From NCBI RefSeq assembly GCF_900115545.1, contig NZ_FOWV01000009.1:140226-204225 (forward strand): DNA of 64,000 nt. The letters run 5' to 3'. The notes below the pieces were generated by a model that saw only the letters and a list, made by a program, of their open reading frames with translations, had not been told where the DNA came from and searched no databases. Both the position numbers and the translations under genes were made by a program. Source of the stretch: Ralstonia sp. NFACC01. GTDB lineage: Bacteria > Pseudomonadota > Gammaproteobacteria > Burkholderiales > Burkholderiaceae. Positions 43,388 to 53,458 of the stretch are shown one piece after another; position 1 is the first letter of the stretch, and every line of letters begins with the position of its first letter.

Positions 43388-44176
43388 ATGTCTCATCTCA
43401 CCCATACCATCGAGCATGGCATTGCCACGATCATTCTTGATCGCTCGCCGCAAAATCGCATCGGCGACCAGATGGTTGACGAACTGGCCGCGGCAATCAA
43501 CGCGATCGAACGCAGTGAGGCGCGCGTCGTGCTGGTGCGCGCCGAAGGCGAGAACTTCAGCTTTGGCGGCGACATCATGCCCTGGCCCGACGACACTTCC
43601 CGCCAGTTGCGTGCGCGCTTCGAAGGTTACATGGACGTCTTCAATCGCTTCGAACGCCTGCCCTTGCCTGTCATCGCAGTAGTGCACGGCTTGTGCGCCG
43701 GCGGTGGTTTGGAACTGGCGCTGCGCGCCGATGTCATCTTTGCCGCCGAAAGCGCAACGTTCTGCCAGCCCGAGCAGTCGCTTGCCCTCGTGACCCTTCT
43801 GGGCGGCATCTACCGCATCGCCGAACGCGCAGGACGCGCACGTGCCATGGAATGGGCGCTGACTTCCGAGCGGGTCCCCGCCGCGACGATGGAGCGCTTC
43901 GGCGTGATCAACCGCGTCGTCGCTGATGCCGAGCTGCTTGCAGAGGCGCATGCCTTCGCCGCGAAGTTCGTGCACGGCCCGACGCGTGCCCACGCTGCCC
44001 ACAAGGCCCTGCTGCGTGCCTGGGCTAACGGCGGTGTCCAGGCAGCCGACGATGTGATGTTCAACATTGCCATGCCCTTGTTCGAGACCGAAGACGTGAA
44101 GGACGGGCTGGCTTCGGCCATCAAGGCCCTGAAGGCCGGCACGCCACGCTCGGTGCTCGAATTCAAGGGCCGCTAA
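43388..44176 (+). CDS. Enoyl-CoA hydratase/isomerase family protein
   Basis: A 262-residue crotonase-fold protein. ARVVLVRAEGENFSFGGDIM (about 46-65) forms the first oxyanion loop and VVHGLCAGGGLELALRADVI (about 100-119) the second; the glutamates usual in hydratases are partly replaced, so hydrolase or isomerase activity is possible. ATG start 43388. It is last in the run downstream of the HxlR-controlled promoter and the CoA substrate is unknown. Confidence 0.87.
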   Translation: MSHLTHTIEHGIATIILDRSPQNRIGDQMVDELAAAINAIERSEARVVLVRAEGENFSFGGDIMPWPDDTSRQLRARFEGYMDVFNRFERLPLPVIAVVHGLCAGGGLELALRADVIFAAESATFCQPEQSLALVTLLGGIYRIAERAGRARAMEWALTSERVPAATMERFGVINRVVADAELLAEAHAFAAKFVHGPTRAHAAHKALLRAWANGGVQAADDVMFNIAMPLFETEDVKDGLASAIKALKAGTPRSVLEFKGR

Positions 44177-44385
44177 GGCCCGTCAAGCTCGCCGCCCTGT
44201 ACGGCCTGAACAGACGGACTGCAACAGCATGGGCGAGTGTTTGGCCCATCTGTTGGCCGCCGTCATTGAACTCAAGAAAGCAGGCCGGATTCTGTAAGCG
44301 CTTCGAGGCGTTGCGCACTCACCTCTTTCCAACGTACCGACAGCGGTTGCCGCTCAGCATCAATGAGATGCAGTGAACAGCGAGA

Positions 44386-44658
44386 TCAGCTCCGAGCAAC
44401 GTTCACTTCAGGAGCCAACGAGCACCAACGCTCGGCAATTGCGCATCCTTCAGACATCCCGGCAGAGATGGCTGCGTCGGTCGAGTCGAAATCGGCGCGA
44501 ATGTGGTGGAACCGCTCCAGACGCGGATATTCCATCGCCTCAGTCTTGGGGGCGCAGACAAAGCCCGTGTATGCATAGGTAAAATCGACACCGCCCCCCA
44601 GCATCGCCAGCACGTGGATCGAACAACCTTGGCACTGCTGAATTGCCCATGTTTGCAT
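44386..44658 (-). CDS. Small hypothetical protein in the fnr-like operon
   Basis: A 90-residue protein (MQTWAIQQCQGCSIHVLAML at the start) with a CQGC pair that could bind metal or form a disulfide, and a polar C-terminus. It has an unusually strong ribosome binding site, AGGAGGGTGAG directly before the ATG, and starts 9 bp after the stop of the fnr-like gene. Another frame across the same DNA (44403-44663) has no such site. Family unknown. Confidence 0.7.
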   Translation of the reverse strand: MQTWAIQQCQGCSIHVLAMLGGGVDFTYAYTGFVCAPKTEAMEYPRLERFHHIRADFDSTDAAISAGMSEGCAIAERWCSLAPEVNVARS

Positions 44659-44667
44659 CTCACCCTC

Positions 44668-45423
44668 CTACGCGCGGTTAAGGCGGTCGAAATCGAGAAT
44701 GCAAATTCTCTTACCCTGCACCGAGACTATCCCGCTCGATTGAAGCTTCGAAAACGCCCGGCTGGCTGTCTCGAGCGTGATGCCGAGATAGGAGCCGATT
44801 TCCCCCCGACTCATCTGCAAGCTGAACTCCACCGGTGAATAACCACGAGCCTCAAAACGGCCTGACAAGTTGAGCAGGAACGCGGCGATACGTTGATCGA
44901 CCGACATCTTGCCGAGAAGCAGCAGCAGCTCCGATTCCCGCACGATTTCGCTGCTCATCGCCCGATGCACAAGTCGCTGAATCTCTCTCACCTCACCGGA
45001 CAAGTGTTCTAGACGCTTGAAGGGAATAATGCGAACACAGCTATCTTCAATCGCGATCGCCTCACATTGGTGATGGTCAGCAAAGACGCCATCGAGACCA
45101 AGCGTGTCCCCAACAAGATGAAACCCCGTAACTTGCGTGAAGCCGTTGATGAGCACAACGGTCGTCTTGAATGACCCTGCATGGATCGCGTAGATGCTGC
45201 CGAACGGATCGTTCTCTCGGTAGAGGGCAGAGCCCTTCTTGACCATCCGCATCGATGAGGTGATTGCATCGATGCACGCAAGGTCCGCCTTCGTCGAAAG
45301 GCCGAGCGGCATGCTTGCCGAACGCATTGCCGCCCCGGTGGCACGTAAGCGCGTACGTGAAGAGGAAAGCGTGAGGCTGAACTCTTTGGCAGGGTCGAAC
45401 CACTTGACGACGCCGACATCCAT
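44668..45423 (-). CDS. Crp/FNR-family regulator lacking Fe-S cysteines, with cold-shock-like N-terminus
   Basis: A 251-residue FNR-type protein: cyclic-nucleotide-binding-like beta roll (about 50-165, ITSSMRMVKKGSALYREND) and C-terminal HTH (MSRGEIGSYLGITLETASRA). True FNR has three N-terminal cysteines plus one in the beta roll. Here the N-terminal site reads LRATGAAMRSASMPLGLS, with every cysteine replaced, while a beta-roll Cys (EDSCVRIIPF) remains, so oxygen sensing by a [4Fe-4S] cluster is unlikely. The first 15 residues (MDVGVVKWFDPAKEF) match a cold-shock protein start. GGGAG lies upstream of this ATG. Confidence 0.85.
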   Translation of the reverse strand: MDVGVVKWFDPAKEFSLTLSSSRTRLRATGAAMRSASMPLGLSTKADLACIDAITSSMRMVKKGSALYRENDPFGSIYAIHAGSFKTTVVLINGFTQVTGFHLVGDTLGLDGVFADHHQCEAIAIEDSCVRIIPFKRLEHLSGEVREIQRLVHRAMSSEIVRESELLLLLGKMSVDQRIAAFLLNLSGRFEARGYSPVEFSLQMSRGEIGSYLGITLETASRAFSKLQSSGIVSVQGKRICILDFDRLNRA

Positions 45424-45888
45424 GTTTGCGCTCCCAAAATCTCCACAGGACGAGACTTCCAGTGGGCTTGATGATCAAGAGCGAACTTGGAATGATGGTC
45501 GGCTTGCGAAGGCCGAATACGATTCGTTCGACAGCAACTCGAGGACCCTGCTCAACTCTTATACGCGCCGCAATTCTTCGAGTCAATCAATGAATTGTGC
45601 GCGGTAGCCCTCCCCCCCTGGATCATGAAGCCATAGCTTTATGGGGGGGCATCGCACGCTGCCACGCTTTTCTCAAGTGATATCTAGCTGCGCTTCGCTG
45701 CGCATGTCGTAGCTGTAAGTTGAGCCGTGCAAAAGTCCAGACGCTGCCTGTTAGAGCAGCGTCGAGAAAAGGTGCTTAGAGGTTAGAGAAGTTAAGCGAT
45801 GCGCGCATCTGCCCCGCGGTCACGAAGGTTGCGTTGGCACTAGGCGGGCAGCCATCTTAGGCGCCCGGCGAGTCCGTGAAACTAGCGC
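45424..45888. other. Intergenic region with a C/G-rich hairpin
   Basis: A 465-bp gap. At 45613-45649 CCCCCC, TGGATCATGAAGC, then GCTTTATGGGGGG can fold into a long hairpin whose inner arms are CATGAAGC/GCTTTATG. There is no T-tract on either strand. A 61-codon plus-strand frame (45422-45607) faces the fnr-like promoter but lacks a ribosome binding site and is probably not real. Confidence 0.5.
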
Positions 45889-46542
45889 TCACCCGTCGTA
45901 ACGCACTGATAGGTGGTTTTCGACCGCGTTCACGCTCGGCGCAGACCAAGCTGCTGCCTCCGCTTCGTCTCGTTCGGCCACGGATCGCACGGTCCCCTCA
46001 AGCCGGGCAATATGTTCGCGCACTCGCACAGAGATATGACTGGCATCGATACGCGCATTGCGTGTCAGTGATTCGGCAATCCTGTCGCTGACATCCTTTG
46101 CATCTGAAAGGTTTTCAACCACGATTGAGTCACTTACCCCTTTGACCCCGGGCAGGTATCGAACCGCGTCGGCTGCGGCGTCCTTCTGATAGTGCCACTG
46201 CACTGTACCCTCGAGCGTGATCCAGCCATTACTGACGATCGGTCTGACCTGATCCTTGGGAACGGCAACATGCCATCTGAGCGAGTTCAATGCCATTTCA
46301 GCCAAGTCAGTGTCATCCGGCTGCGCACCGCTCAGCGTCACATCCAGATTCTCTGCAATTCCGGTCACGCCACAGATGCGCTTGACGTCCTTAATCGCCT
46401 GCCATTTATCAAAGTACGTTGGGACTTCACCAGTGAGCGTTACCACACCGTCCTTGGCAAGCACCGCGATCTTATGGTGCTCGACTTGCGGATCCCACGC
46501 GAGTTGCCTCTCCACATCCTGACGCAGTTCGAGATCGGTCAT
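45889..46542 (-). CDS. Triple-BON-domain protein (OsmY-like)
   Basis: A 217-residue protein made of three BON domains (about 1-70, 75-145, 150-217), each with a VTLTGEV/ITLEGTV/ARLEGTV beta motif followed by helix. BON proteins bind phospholipid surfaces and are often made under stress. There is no signal peptide, unlike OsmY. The ATG at 46542 is preceded by CAGGAG. Confidence 0.88.
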   Translation of the reverse strand: MTDLELRQDVERQLAWDPQVEHHKIAVLAKDGVVTLTGEVPTYFDKWQAIKDVKRICGVTGIAENLDVTLSGAQPDDTDLAEMALNSLRWHVAVPKDQVRPIVSNGWITLEGTVQWHYQKDAAADAVRYLPGVKGVSDSIVVENLSDAKDVSDRIAESLTRNARIDASHISVRVREHIARLEGTVRSVAERDEAEAAAWSAPSVNAVENHLSVRYDG

Positions 46543-46545
46543 CAT

Positions 46546-46892
46546 GCCAACTCCTGTATCGAGCCCTCCTAAAGAAAGGGGGACATAAAAAAGCTAGTTT
46601 CCAGGAAGGTTTGTGTATTGATGGAGATCAAGCATCCGCACAGTGAGGCGGGGGTGTAGGGCAATCGGCTGCGACAGTGTTTGCGTACTGTCGCGGCAAC
46701 CTCTTCAGCTCAAAAAAAGCCAAGCGGGACACGCTTGGCCTCGGAGGACCCGGGTAGTCACACACCGGACCACACGACTCCGTGCCAATGGCACCGGCCA
46801 GATCGTGCGGCCCATCAACATCACGAGGAATCGCCCGGACGGGCTAGCACGTATTCGCCCTACCGCATCCTCAGAAGATCACAATAGGCCCC
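46546..46892. other. Intergenic DNA with a minus-strand terminator
   Basis: About 350 bp. A short repeat remnant (GAGGCGGGGGTGTAGGG, 46645-46661) matches the end of the orphan tail gene at 47163-47179. A rho-independent terminator on the minus strand lies at 46711-46740. What transcript it ends is unclear, because no gene on the minus strand precedes it within 700 bp; a small RNA cannot be excluded. Confidence 0.55.
46711..46740 (-). terminator. Minus-strand rho-independent terminator without an assigned gene
   Basis: Read on the minus strand: GCCAAGCG, loop, CGCTTGGC, then TTTTTTT. It is a near-perfect terminator by form. Confidence 0.8.
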
Positions 46893-47177
46893 GTGCTCCT
46901 GGCTCACCGGTTCGACGCCGCGCCGCGCGCAGCCCGCACACCGGAAGAGCTCGCCAGCCTCTACCCCGCCGACGTCGAGCGCGCGCTGCAACTGCTCAAC
47001 AAACACATCTACCAGGCGGACCGCTACACCGGCATGCTCATCGTCCTGCAGCACGACGACGCCAAAGAGCCCGTCGTCATCTCCGCCGGCAGCTATCGGC
47101 ACAAGCGCGCCCGCGCGCTGACGGACTTTGCGCGGGCGTCGGTGCAGATTTCGGATTTGATTGAGGCGGGGGTGTAG
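46893..47177 (+). CDS. Hypothetical protein, likely parent of the repeated gene tail
   Basis: A 94-residue frame from a GTG: EELASLYPADVERALQLLNK, then HIYQADRYTGMLIVLQHDDA, and KEPVVISAGSYRHKRARALT to IEAGV. Its C-terminal part is repeated at 30230-30405, 33608-33655 and 36328-36490. The N-terminal half occurs only here, so this could be the ancestor or the most complete survivor. There is no obvious ribosome binding site and no family I recognise. Confidence 0.55.
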   Translation: MLLAHRFDAAPRAARTPEELASLYPADVERALQLLNKHIYQADRYTGMLIVLQHDDAKEPVVISAGSYRHKRARALTDFARASVQISDLIEAGV

Positions 47178-47412
47178 GGGCGGCGCTTCGAATGTCGCTA
47201 CGCGGGGCGGCCGTCTCGGCCGCGCCACACACGCGACCGCATGGTGTTCAGCGCCACAAACCGGCGATTCGACCTTAGACTCTTCCAAAATTATTGGAGA
47301 GCCCATATGCCACTGCCGCTAAAAGATCTCGCCAAATTGAATCAAATCATGACGAGCACGCCGTCTTTTCAAAGGACGCCCGGCGGCGCCTTGTCCACCG
47401 GATCGCTGCGTA

Positions 47413-48502
47413 ATGGCTGCACGCCCAAGAATCCGCAAGCGCGCCAACTGGCCAGCGAACCTGCACGAGCCACGCGAGGGCTATTACACGTTCCGCGATC
47501 CGCGCAACGGCAAACTGCACGTTCTAGGTCGCATACCCTTGGCGCAGGCCATCTTTGAAGCGCACGAGGCCAACGCTGCCATTGCAGCCGCGCCGTTCCC
47601 TCGTTGAGCAGATTTCTGCGCCCGTAGAAACAGTAGCGGACCTGCTCGACAAGATGCCCTACGACGGCATCTCACAAAGCACGCGCAAGACGTGGCTGAC
47701 GCTTGATAAAACAATCCGCGCTGCGATCGGCGACGTGCCTTGCCACGAGCTAACGACCAAGCAGTGTGCCGCCGTGCTCTTGCCTTACAGAGAGGCAGGC
47801 AAGGCCCGCATGGCGCAGTCACTGCGCAGCAGGCTTATCGCAATGTGCACCGAAGGCATGGGCCTTGGATGGATGGACAAAAACTCGGCGAGCGCGACTA
47901 AGCGGGTCGATGTCACCGTCACGCGTCGCCGCCTTACGCTCGACGAATTTCAGCGAATCTATGAACGCGCACCGGAAGTATGGGAGTGGCTACAAAATGC
48001 AATGCTGCTAGCCCTCGTCTCCGGGCAGGACCGATCAACAATTCGGAACTGGCTCTTCAGCTACACCCAGGGCGACGCGGTGGTACTGCAACGGTCCAAG
48101 ACCGCAAAGAAAACCGGCTTGCGCATCGCAATTCCGCTCGAGCTGCGTCTTAACGCCATGAACGTAACCCTTGGGGACGTGATCGCCCGATGCCGCTCCA
48201 CAGGCGTGGTCACCAAGTATTTGATCCACCACATCAAGCCACAAGGCGATGCGAAGCGCGGAGATCCAATCAGGCTGACAAGCATCTCCCTGGCGTTCGC
48301 CAAAGCTCGCACACTGGCCGGGATTGGTGGCGAGGATGCCCCCTCATTCCACGAGATCCGATCACTCTGCAAGCGGACGTATCTCGAGCTGGGGCTCGTC
48401 GATACAAAAACTCTGCTGGGTCACACCTCTGACGAAATGGCCGCCCTCTATGCAAACTCTCGGGGGCTGAGCCCTGTCAGAGTTCAGATTGATGCTGCAT
48501 AA
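47413..48502 (+). pseudogene. Lambda-type tyrosine integrase with one frameshift
   Basis: The first frame (47413-47607) encodes a lambda-integrase-like arm-binding domain: RANWPANLHEPREGYYTFRD, then GRIPLAQAIFEAHEANAA. The second frame (about 47599-48502) has the core-binding and catalytic parts: ARG at SGQDRSTIRNW, Lys in SKTAKKTGLRIAIPL, HEIRSLCKRTY (HxxR) and LGHTSDEMAALYANSRG (His and Tyr). Removing one T near 47596-47597 rejoins them as AAAP-SLVEQISAP. All catalytic residues are present, so inactivation appears recent or is a sequencing error. Confidence 0.88.
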
Positions 48503-48532
48503 TTTTGAACGAATTTTGAACAGGTTTTGAAC
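48503..48532 (+). repeat. Three TTTTGAAC repeats at 11-bp steps
   Basis: TTTTGAAC occurs at 48503-48510, 48514-48521 and 48525-48532, immediately after the integrase stop and just before fdxA. The exact 11-bp step puts the copies on one face of the helix, as arm-type integrase sites or iterons would be. Confidence 0.75.
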
Positions 48533-48545
48533 ACCCCGCGTAGTT

Positions 48546-48884
48546 ATGCCATATGTAGTTACCGAATCCTGCATCCAATGCAAATACACCGACTGCGTCG
48601 CAGTCTGCCCCATGGACTGCTTCCACGCCGGCCCGAATTTCCTGGTAATCGATCCGGATGAATGCATTGATTGCTCGATCTGCGTGCCGGAGTGCCCGGT
48701 TGGCGCGATCTATCCGGCAGCCGAGGTGCCGGCCGACCAGCAGGACTTCATCGCACTGAATGCGCAGCTCTCGCGCCGCGCTGACTGGCCCCGACTGACC
48801 AAGGTGCAACCGCCGTTGCCCGATCATGCGCACTGGGCGCAGGTGAAGGACAAGCGCGACGCATTGGTCATCGCTCCCGATTGA
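48546..48884 (+). CDS. fdxA: Seven-iron ferredoxin
   Basis: A 112-residue 7Fe ferredoxin: CIQCKYTDCVAVCPMDCF (residues 9-26) and CIDCSICVPECPVGAIYP (about 40-57) carry the cysteines for one [3Fe-4S] and one [4Fe-4S] cluster. The acidic C-terminal extension is typical of FdxA. It acts in low-potential electron transfer. The gene is 32 bp upstream of a crotonase gene and begins 43 bp after the integrase pseudogene, so it marks the right boundary of the accessory region. Confidence 0.93.
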   Translation: MPYVVTESCIQCKYTDCVAVCPMDCFHAGPNFLVIDPDECIDCSICVPECPVGAIYPAAEVPADQQDFIALNAQLSRRADWPRLTKVQPPLPDHAHWAQVKDKRDALVIAPD

Positions 48885-48916
48885 TTCGACGTCGACCTCA
48901 CACAGAACAACTCTCC

Positions 48917-49744
48917 ATGACTGACCGCATCCTGCTCAGCATCGACGCCGGCGTGGCTGAAGTCCGACTCAACCGCCCCGAGAAAATGAACGCCATCGAC
49001 CCGGCCATGTTCGAAGCGCTCGTCGCCGTGGGTGAACGCCTGATGAGCGAGACGGATGTGCGTGCCGTGGTGTTGTCAGGCGAGGGTCGTGCCTTCTGCG
49101 CGGGGTTGGACATGGGCAGCATGGCGAGCCTGGGCAGCAGCGATGCAGGTTCCGACATCAGCGCTGGCCGTCTTGCCAAGCGCACGCATGGGGCGGCCAA
49201 TCTGCCCCAGTACGCTTGCACGGTATGGCGCGACCTGCCGGTGCCGGTGTTGGCTGCGGTGCATGGTGTCGCTTACGGCGGCGGTTTGCAGATTGCGCTG
49301 GGCGCAGACGTGCGCTACGTGGCGGCCGACACGCGCCTGTCCGTCATGGAAATCAAATGGGGTTTGGTGCCCGACATGGGCGGCATGGCACTCATGCGCG
49401 GTCTGGTTCGCCCCGATCGATTGCGCGAGCTGATCTACAGCGGCCGCGTCGTTAATGGCGAAGAAGCCTGCGTCCTGGGGCTGGCGACGCATGTCGTAGA
49501 CGATCCGCGCGCTGCAGCGCTGGCGGCAGCCCGCGACATTGCGCAGAAGAGCCCCGATGCCATCCGCGCCGGCAAGCGCTTGATGCGTGTTGTGGAAGAC
49601 GGCGACACAGCCGCCATTCTGCTGGCCGAGTCGATCGAGCAAGACGGGCTGATCGGCGCGGCCAATCAGCGCGAGGCGGTGCTGGCCGGTATGCAGAATC
49701 GTGCGCCGGTCTTTCAACCGGCCGCAAAGCTTGAAGGGAAATAG
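48917..49744 (+). CDS. Enoyl-CoA hydratase/isomerase family protein
   Basis: A 275-residue crotonase-fold protein. VVLSGEGRAFCAGLDMGSMA (about 46-65) forms the first oxyanion loop and VHGVAYGGGLQIALGADVRY (about 113-132) the second. It has a characteristic insert around residues 65-100 and a Glu/Asp at VPDMGGMAL. Expression may be shared with fdxA. The substrate is unknown; it is not close to the copy at 43388. Confidence 0.88.
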   Translation: MTDRILLSIDAGVAEVRLNRPEKMNAIDPAMFEALVAVGERLMSETDVRAVVLSGEGRAFCAGLDMGSMASLGSSDAGSDISAGRLAKRTHGAANLPQYACTVWRDLPVPVLAAVHGVAYGGGLQIALGADVRYVAADTRLSVMEIKWGLVPDMGGMALMRGLVRPDRLRELIYSGRVVNGEEACVLGLATHVVDDPRAAALAAARDIAQKSPDAIRAGKRLMRVVEDGDTAAILLAESIEQDGLIGAANQREAVLAGMQNRAPVFQPAAKLEGK

Positions 49745-49759
49745 CCCGACGCGAGCAGT

Positions 49760-50293
49760 TCAGACGGCGGCGTGCTTGCCGCCCATCGAGGCGCGCATGG
49801 CGTGCGAACGGCTGACCACCTCGTCGCGCAGCTTCACGCGCAAACCCAGAGCAAACGCCGTCTCGGCCACGAGGAATAGCGGGCCGATCACCAAGCCCGC
49901 CAGATCATCGACAAACGCCGGTTTGCGTCCTTCGTAGTAGTGACCAACAAACTGGATGATCCAGCCGATCACGAACAGGCCAATGCCCACCGACAACCAG
50001 GCCGCCGTCGAATGCGCGGCGACATGGTTGCCCACCCAAACGCATGCGGCGATCAACGCAAACATCACCACGCCGAAAATCGCATCCAAGCGCAGGTAGA
50101 ACAGCGTCGTCAGCGCCAGCACGATCAGCGCGGGTGTCACGGGCACGCCTGACAGGTCTGCCAGCACAGGGCGCGACAGCAACACCGCAACCGCCAGCAC
50201 GATCGCCGGGATGCCGACAAAGTGCGTGGCGATGTTGCGGCCGTCCTGGTGGTAGGCGGCGTAGTTCGAAAGATGGTCAGACAGGTTGCGCAT
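49760..50293 (-). CDS. Mpo1-like (DUF962) membrane protein
   Basis: A 177-residue membrane protein with four or five helices. NYAAYHQDGRNIATHFVGIP (about 9-28) and GHYYEGRKPAFVDDLAGLVI (about 115-134) are the signature motifs of Mpo1-like proteins, whose yeast member is an iron-dependent dioxygenase in 2-hydroxy fatty acid alpha-oxidation. The bacterial function is not proven here. ATG at 50293. It converges with the crotonase gene. Confidence 0.85.
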   Translation of the reverse strand: MRNLSDHLSNYAAYHQDGRNIATHFVGIPAIVLAVAVLLSRPVLADLSGVPVTPALIVLALTTLFYLRLDAIFGVVMFALIAACVWVGNHVAAHSTAAWLSVGIGLFVIGWIIQFVGHYYEGRKPAFVDDLAGLVIGPLFLVAETAFALGLRVKLRDEVVSRSHAMRASMGGKHAAV

Positions 50294-50439
50294 GAGGGCC
50301 TCCGGTTTTGTGCGTTTGCAGCATGGACGCTCCAGCCGCACGCTCGTTATGATCGTTTCATCCTAGTCAGTGAACGGCACGCCGCTCTGTCGCGTAGCCG
50401 ACACATTCGACGTTTCCGAAGCGCTCTTCAGCCGCCCCC

Positions 50440-51171
50440 ATGGACCACCCCGTCGCCCCATCCGGCACGCTGGACGCCCGCTCCTACCGCGAACGCCTGC
50501 ACGCCAGCAGCTGGTTCGGCACGTTGGAGGCCGCCTTGCAGGACGCATTGATCGACATTGCCTCCGTCCGCCGCCTGGGCGCTGGCGAGATCCTCTTCCA
50601 GCGTGGCGACGCGCCCGACGGCCTGTACTGCGTGGTGGAAGGCACCATCCGCATCGGCGCGACGAGTGCAGACGGTCGCGAAGCCCTGCTGGCCGTGCTG
50701 GAACCCGTCAACTGGTTTGGCGAGATCGGCGTGTTCGACCGCCAGCCGCGCACGCATGACGCCCGCGCCGACGGCAATACGGCGTTGCTCCACGTGCCAC
50801 AAGCGGCGCTGATTGCGTTGCTGGATAGCTCACCCGCGCTGCTGCATGCGTTTGCCTTGCTACTGACCCACAAGCTGCGCCTGACCTTCATCGTGCTCGA
50901 AGAGACCGCGCTGCTGCCGGCCCCCGTGCGTGTGGCGCGGCGCCTGCTACTGATGGCCGACGGCTACGGCGACCTGCGCCTGGGCTCGCGGCGTGTGCTG
51001 CACGTGCCACAGGAGCAGCTCGCGCAATTGCTGGCACTGTCCCGCCAAACCGTGAACCAGGTTTTGAAGGATTTCCAGGCGCGCGGCATCCTCAGGCTGG
51101 CTTACGGAGAAATCGAACTGCTGGACTTTGCGGGCCTGCACCAACTCGCATATGAGGTGGCAAGGGGATGA
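50440..51171 (+). CDS. Crp/Fnr-family regulator
   Basis: A 243-residue protein with an N-terminal cyclic-nucleotide-binding-like domain (about 25-145; RRLGAGEILFQRGDAPDGLY and NWFGEIGVFDRQPRTHDARA) and a C-terminal HTH (QEQLAQLLALSRQTVNQVLK, about 190-209). There are no FNR-type N-terminal cysteines. It could respond to a nucleotide or other ligand. It is divergent from the Mpo1-like gene across about 145 bp and precedes the EF-G gene by 128 bp. Confidence 0.88.
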   Translation: MDHPVAPSGTLDARSYRERLHASSWFGTLEAALQDALIDIASVRRLGAGEILFQRGDAPDGLYCVVEGTIRIGATSADGREALLAVLEPVNWFGEIGVFDRQPRTHDARADGNTALLHVPQAALIALLDSSPALLHAFALLLTHKLRLTFIVLEETALLPAPVRVARRLLLMADGYGDLRLGSRRVLHVPQEQLAQLLALSRQTVNQVLKDFQARGILRLAYGEIELLDFAGLHQLAYEVARG

Positions 51172-51299
51172 AATTTCATCCAATACCCCTACATGCGATG
51201 GGTTAGGACCGATCCTATAATGTGTTCCCACTCGCACATTCGCCCTTCGCATGGTGCGGAGTCGGCGATGCGAGTGTCCTTCAACGGAAGAGAAACATC

Positions 51300-53402
<2,103 letters not shown>

Positions 53403-53422
53403 CGCTTTCCAGCTTCATCTGC

Positions 53423-53447
53423 CTGCGGCCGCCTAGTGCGGCCGCAG
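53423..53447. terminator. Perfect 10-bp hairpin between fusA and LysR
   Basis: CTGCGGCCGC, loop CTAGT, GCGGCCGCAG, followed by TACTTTA. It lies between convergent genes. Confidence 0.75.
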
Positions 53448-53458
53448 TACTTTACGGG

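Noticed and set aside
48503..48545. A tRNA attachment site for the integrase
   Set aside because: I found no tRNA-like cloverleaf near either integrase end or elsewhere in the window.
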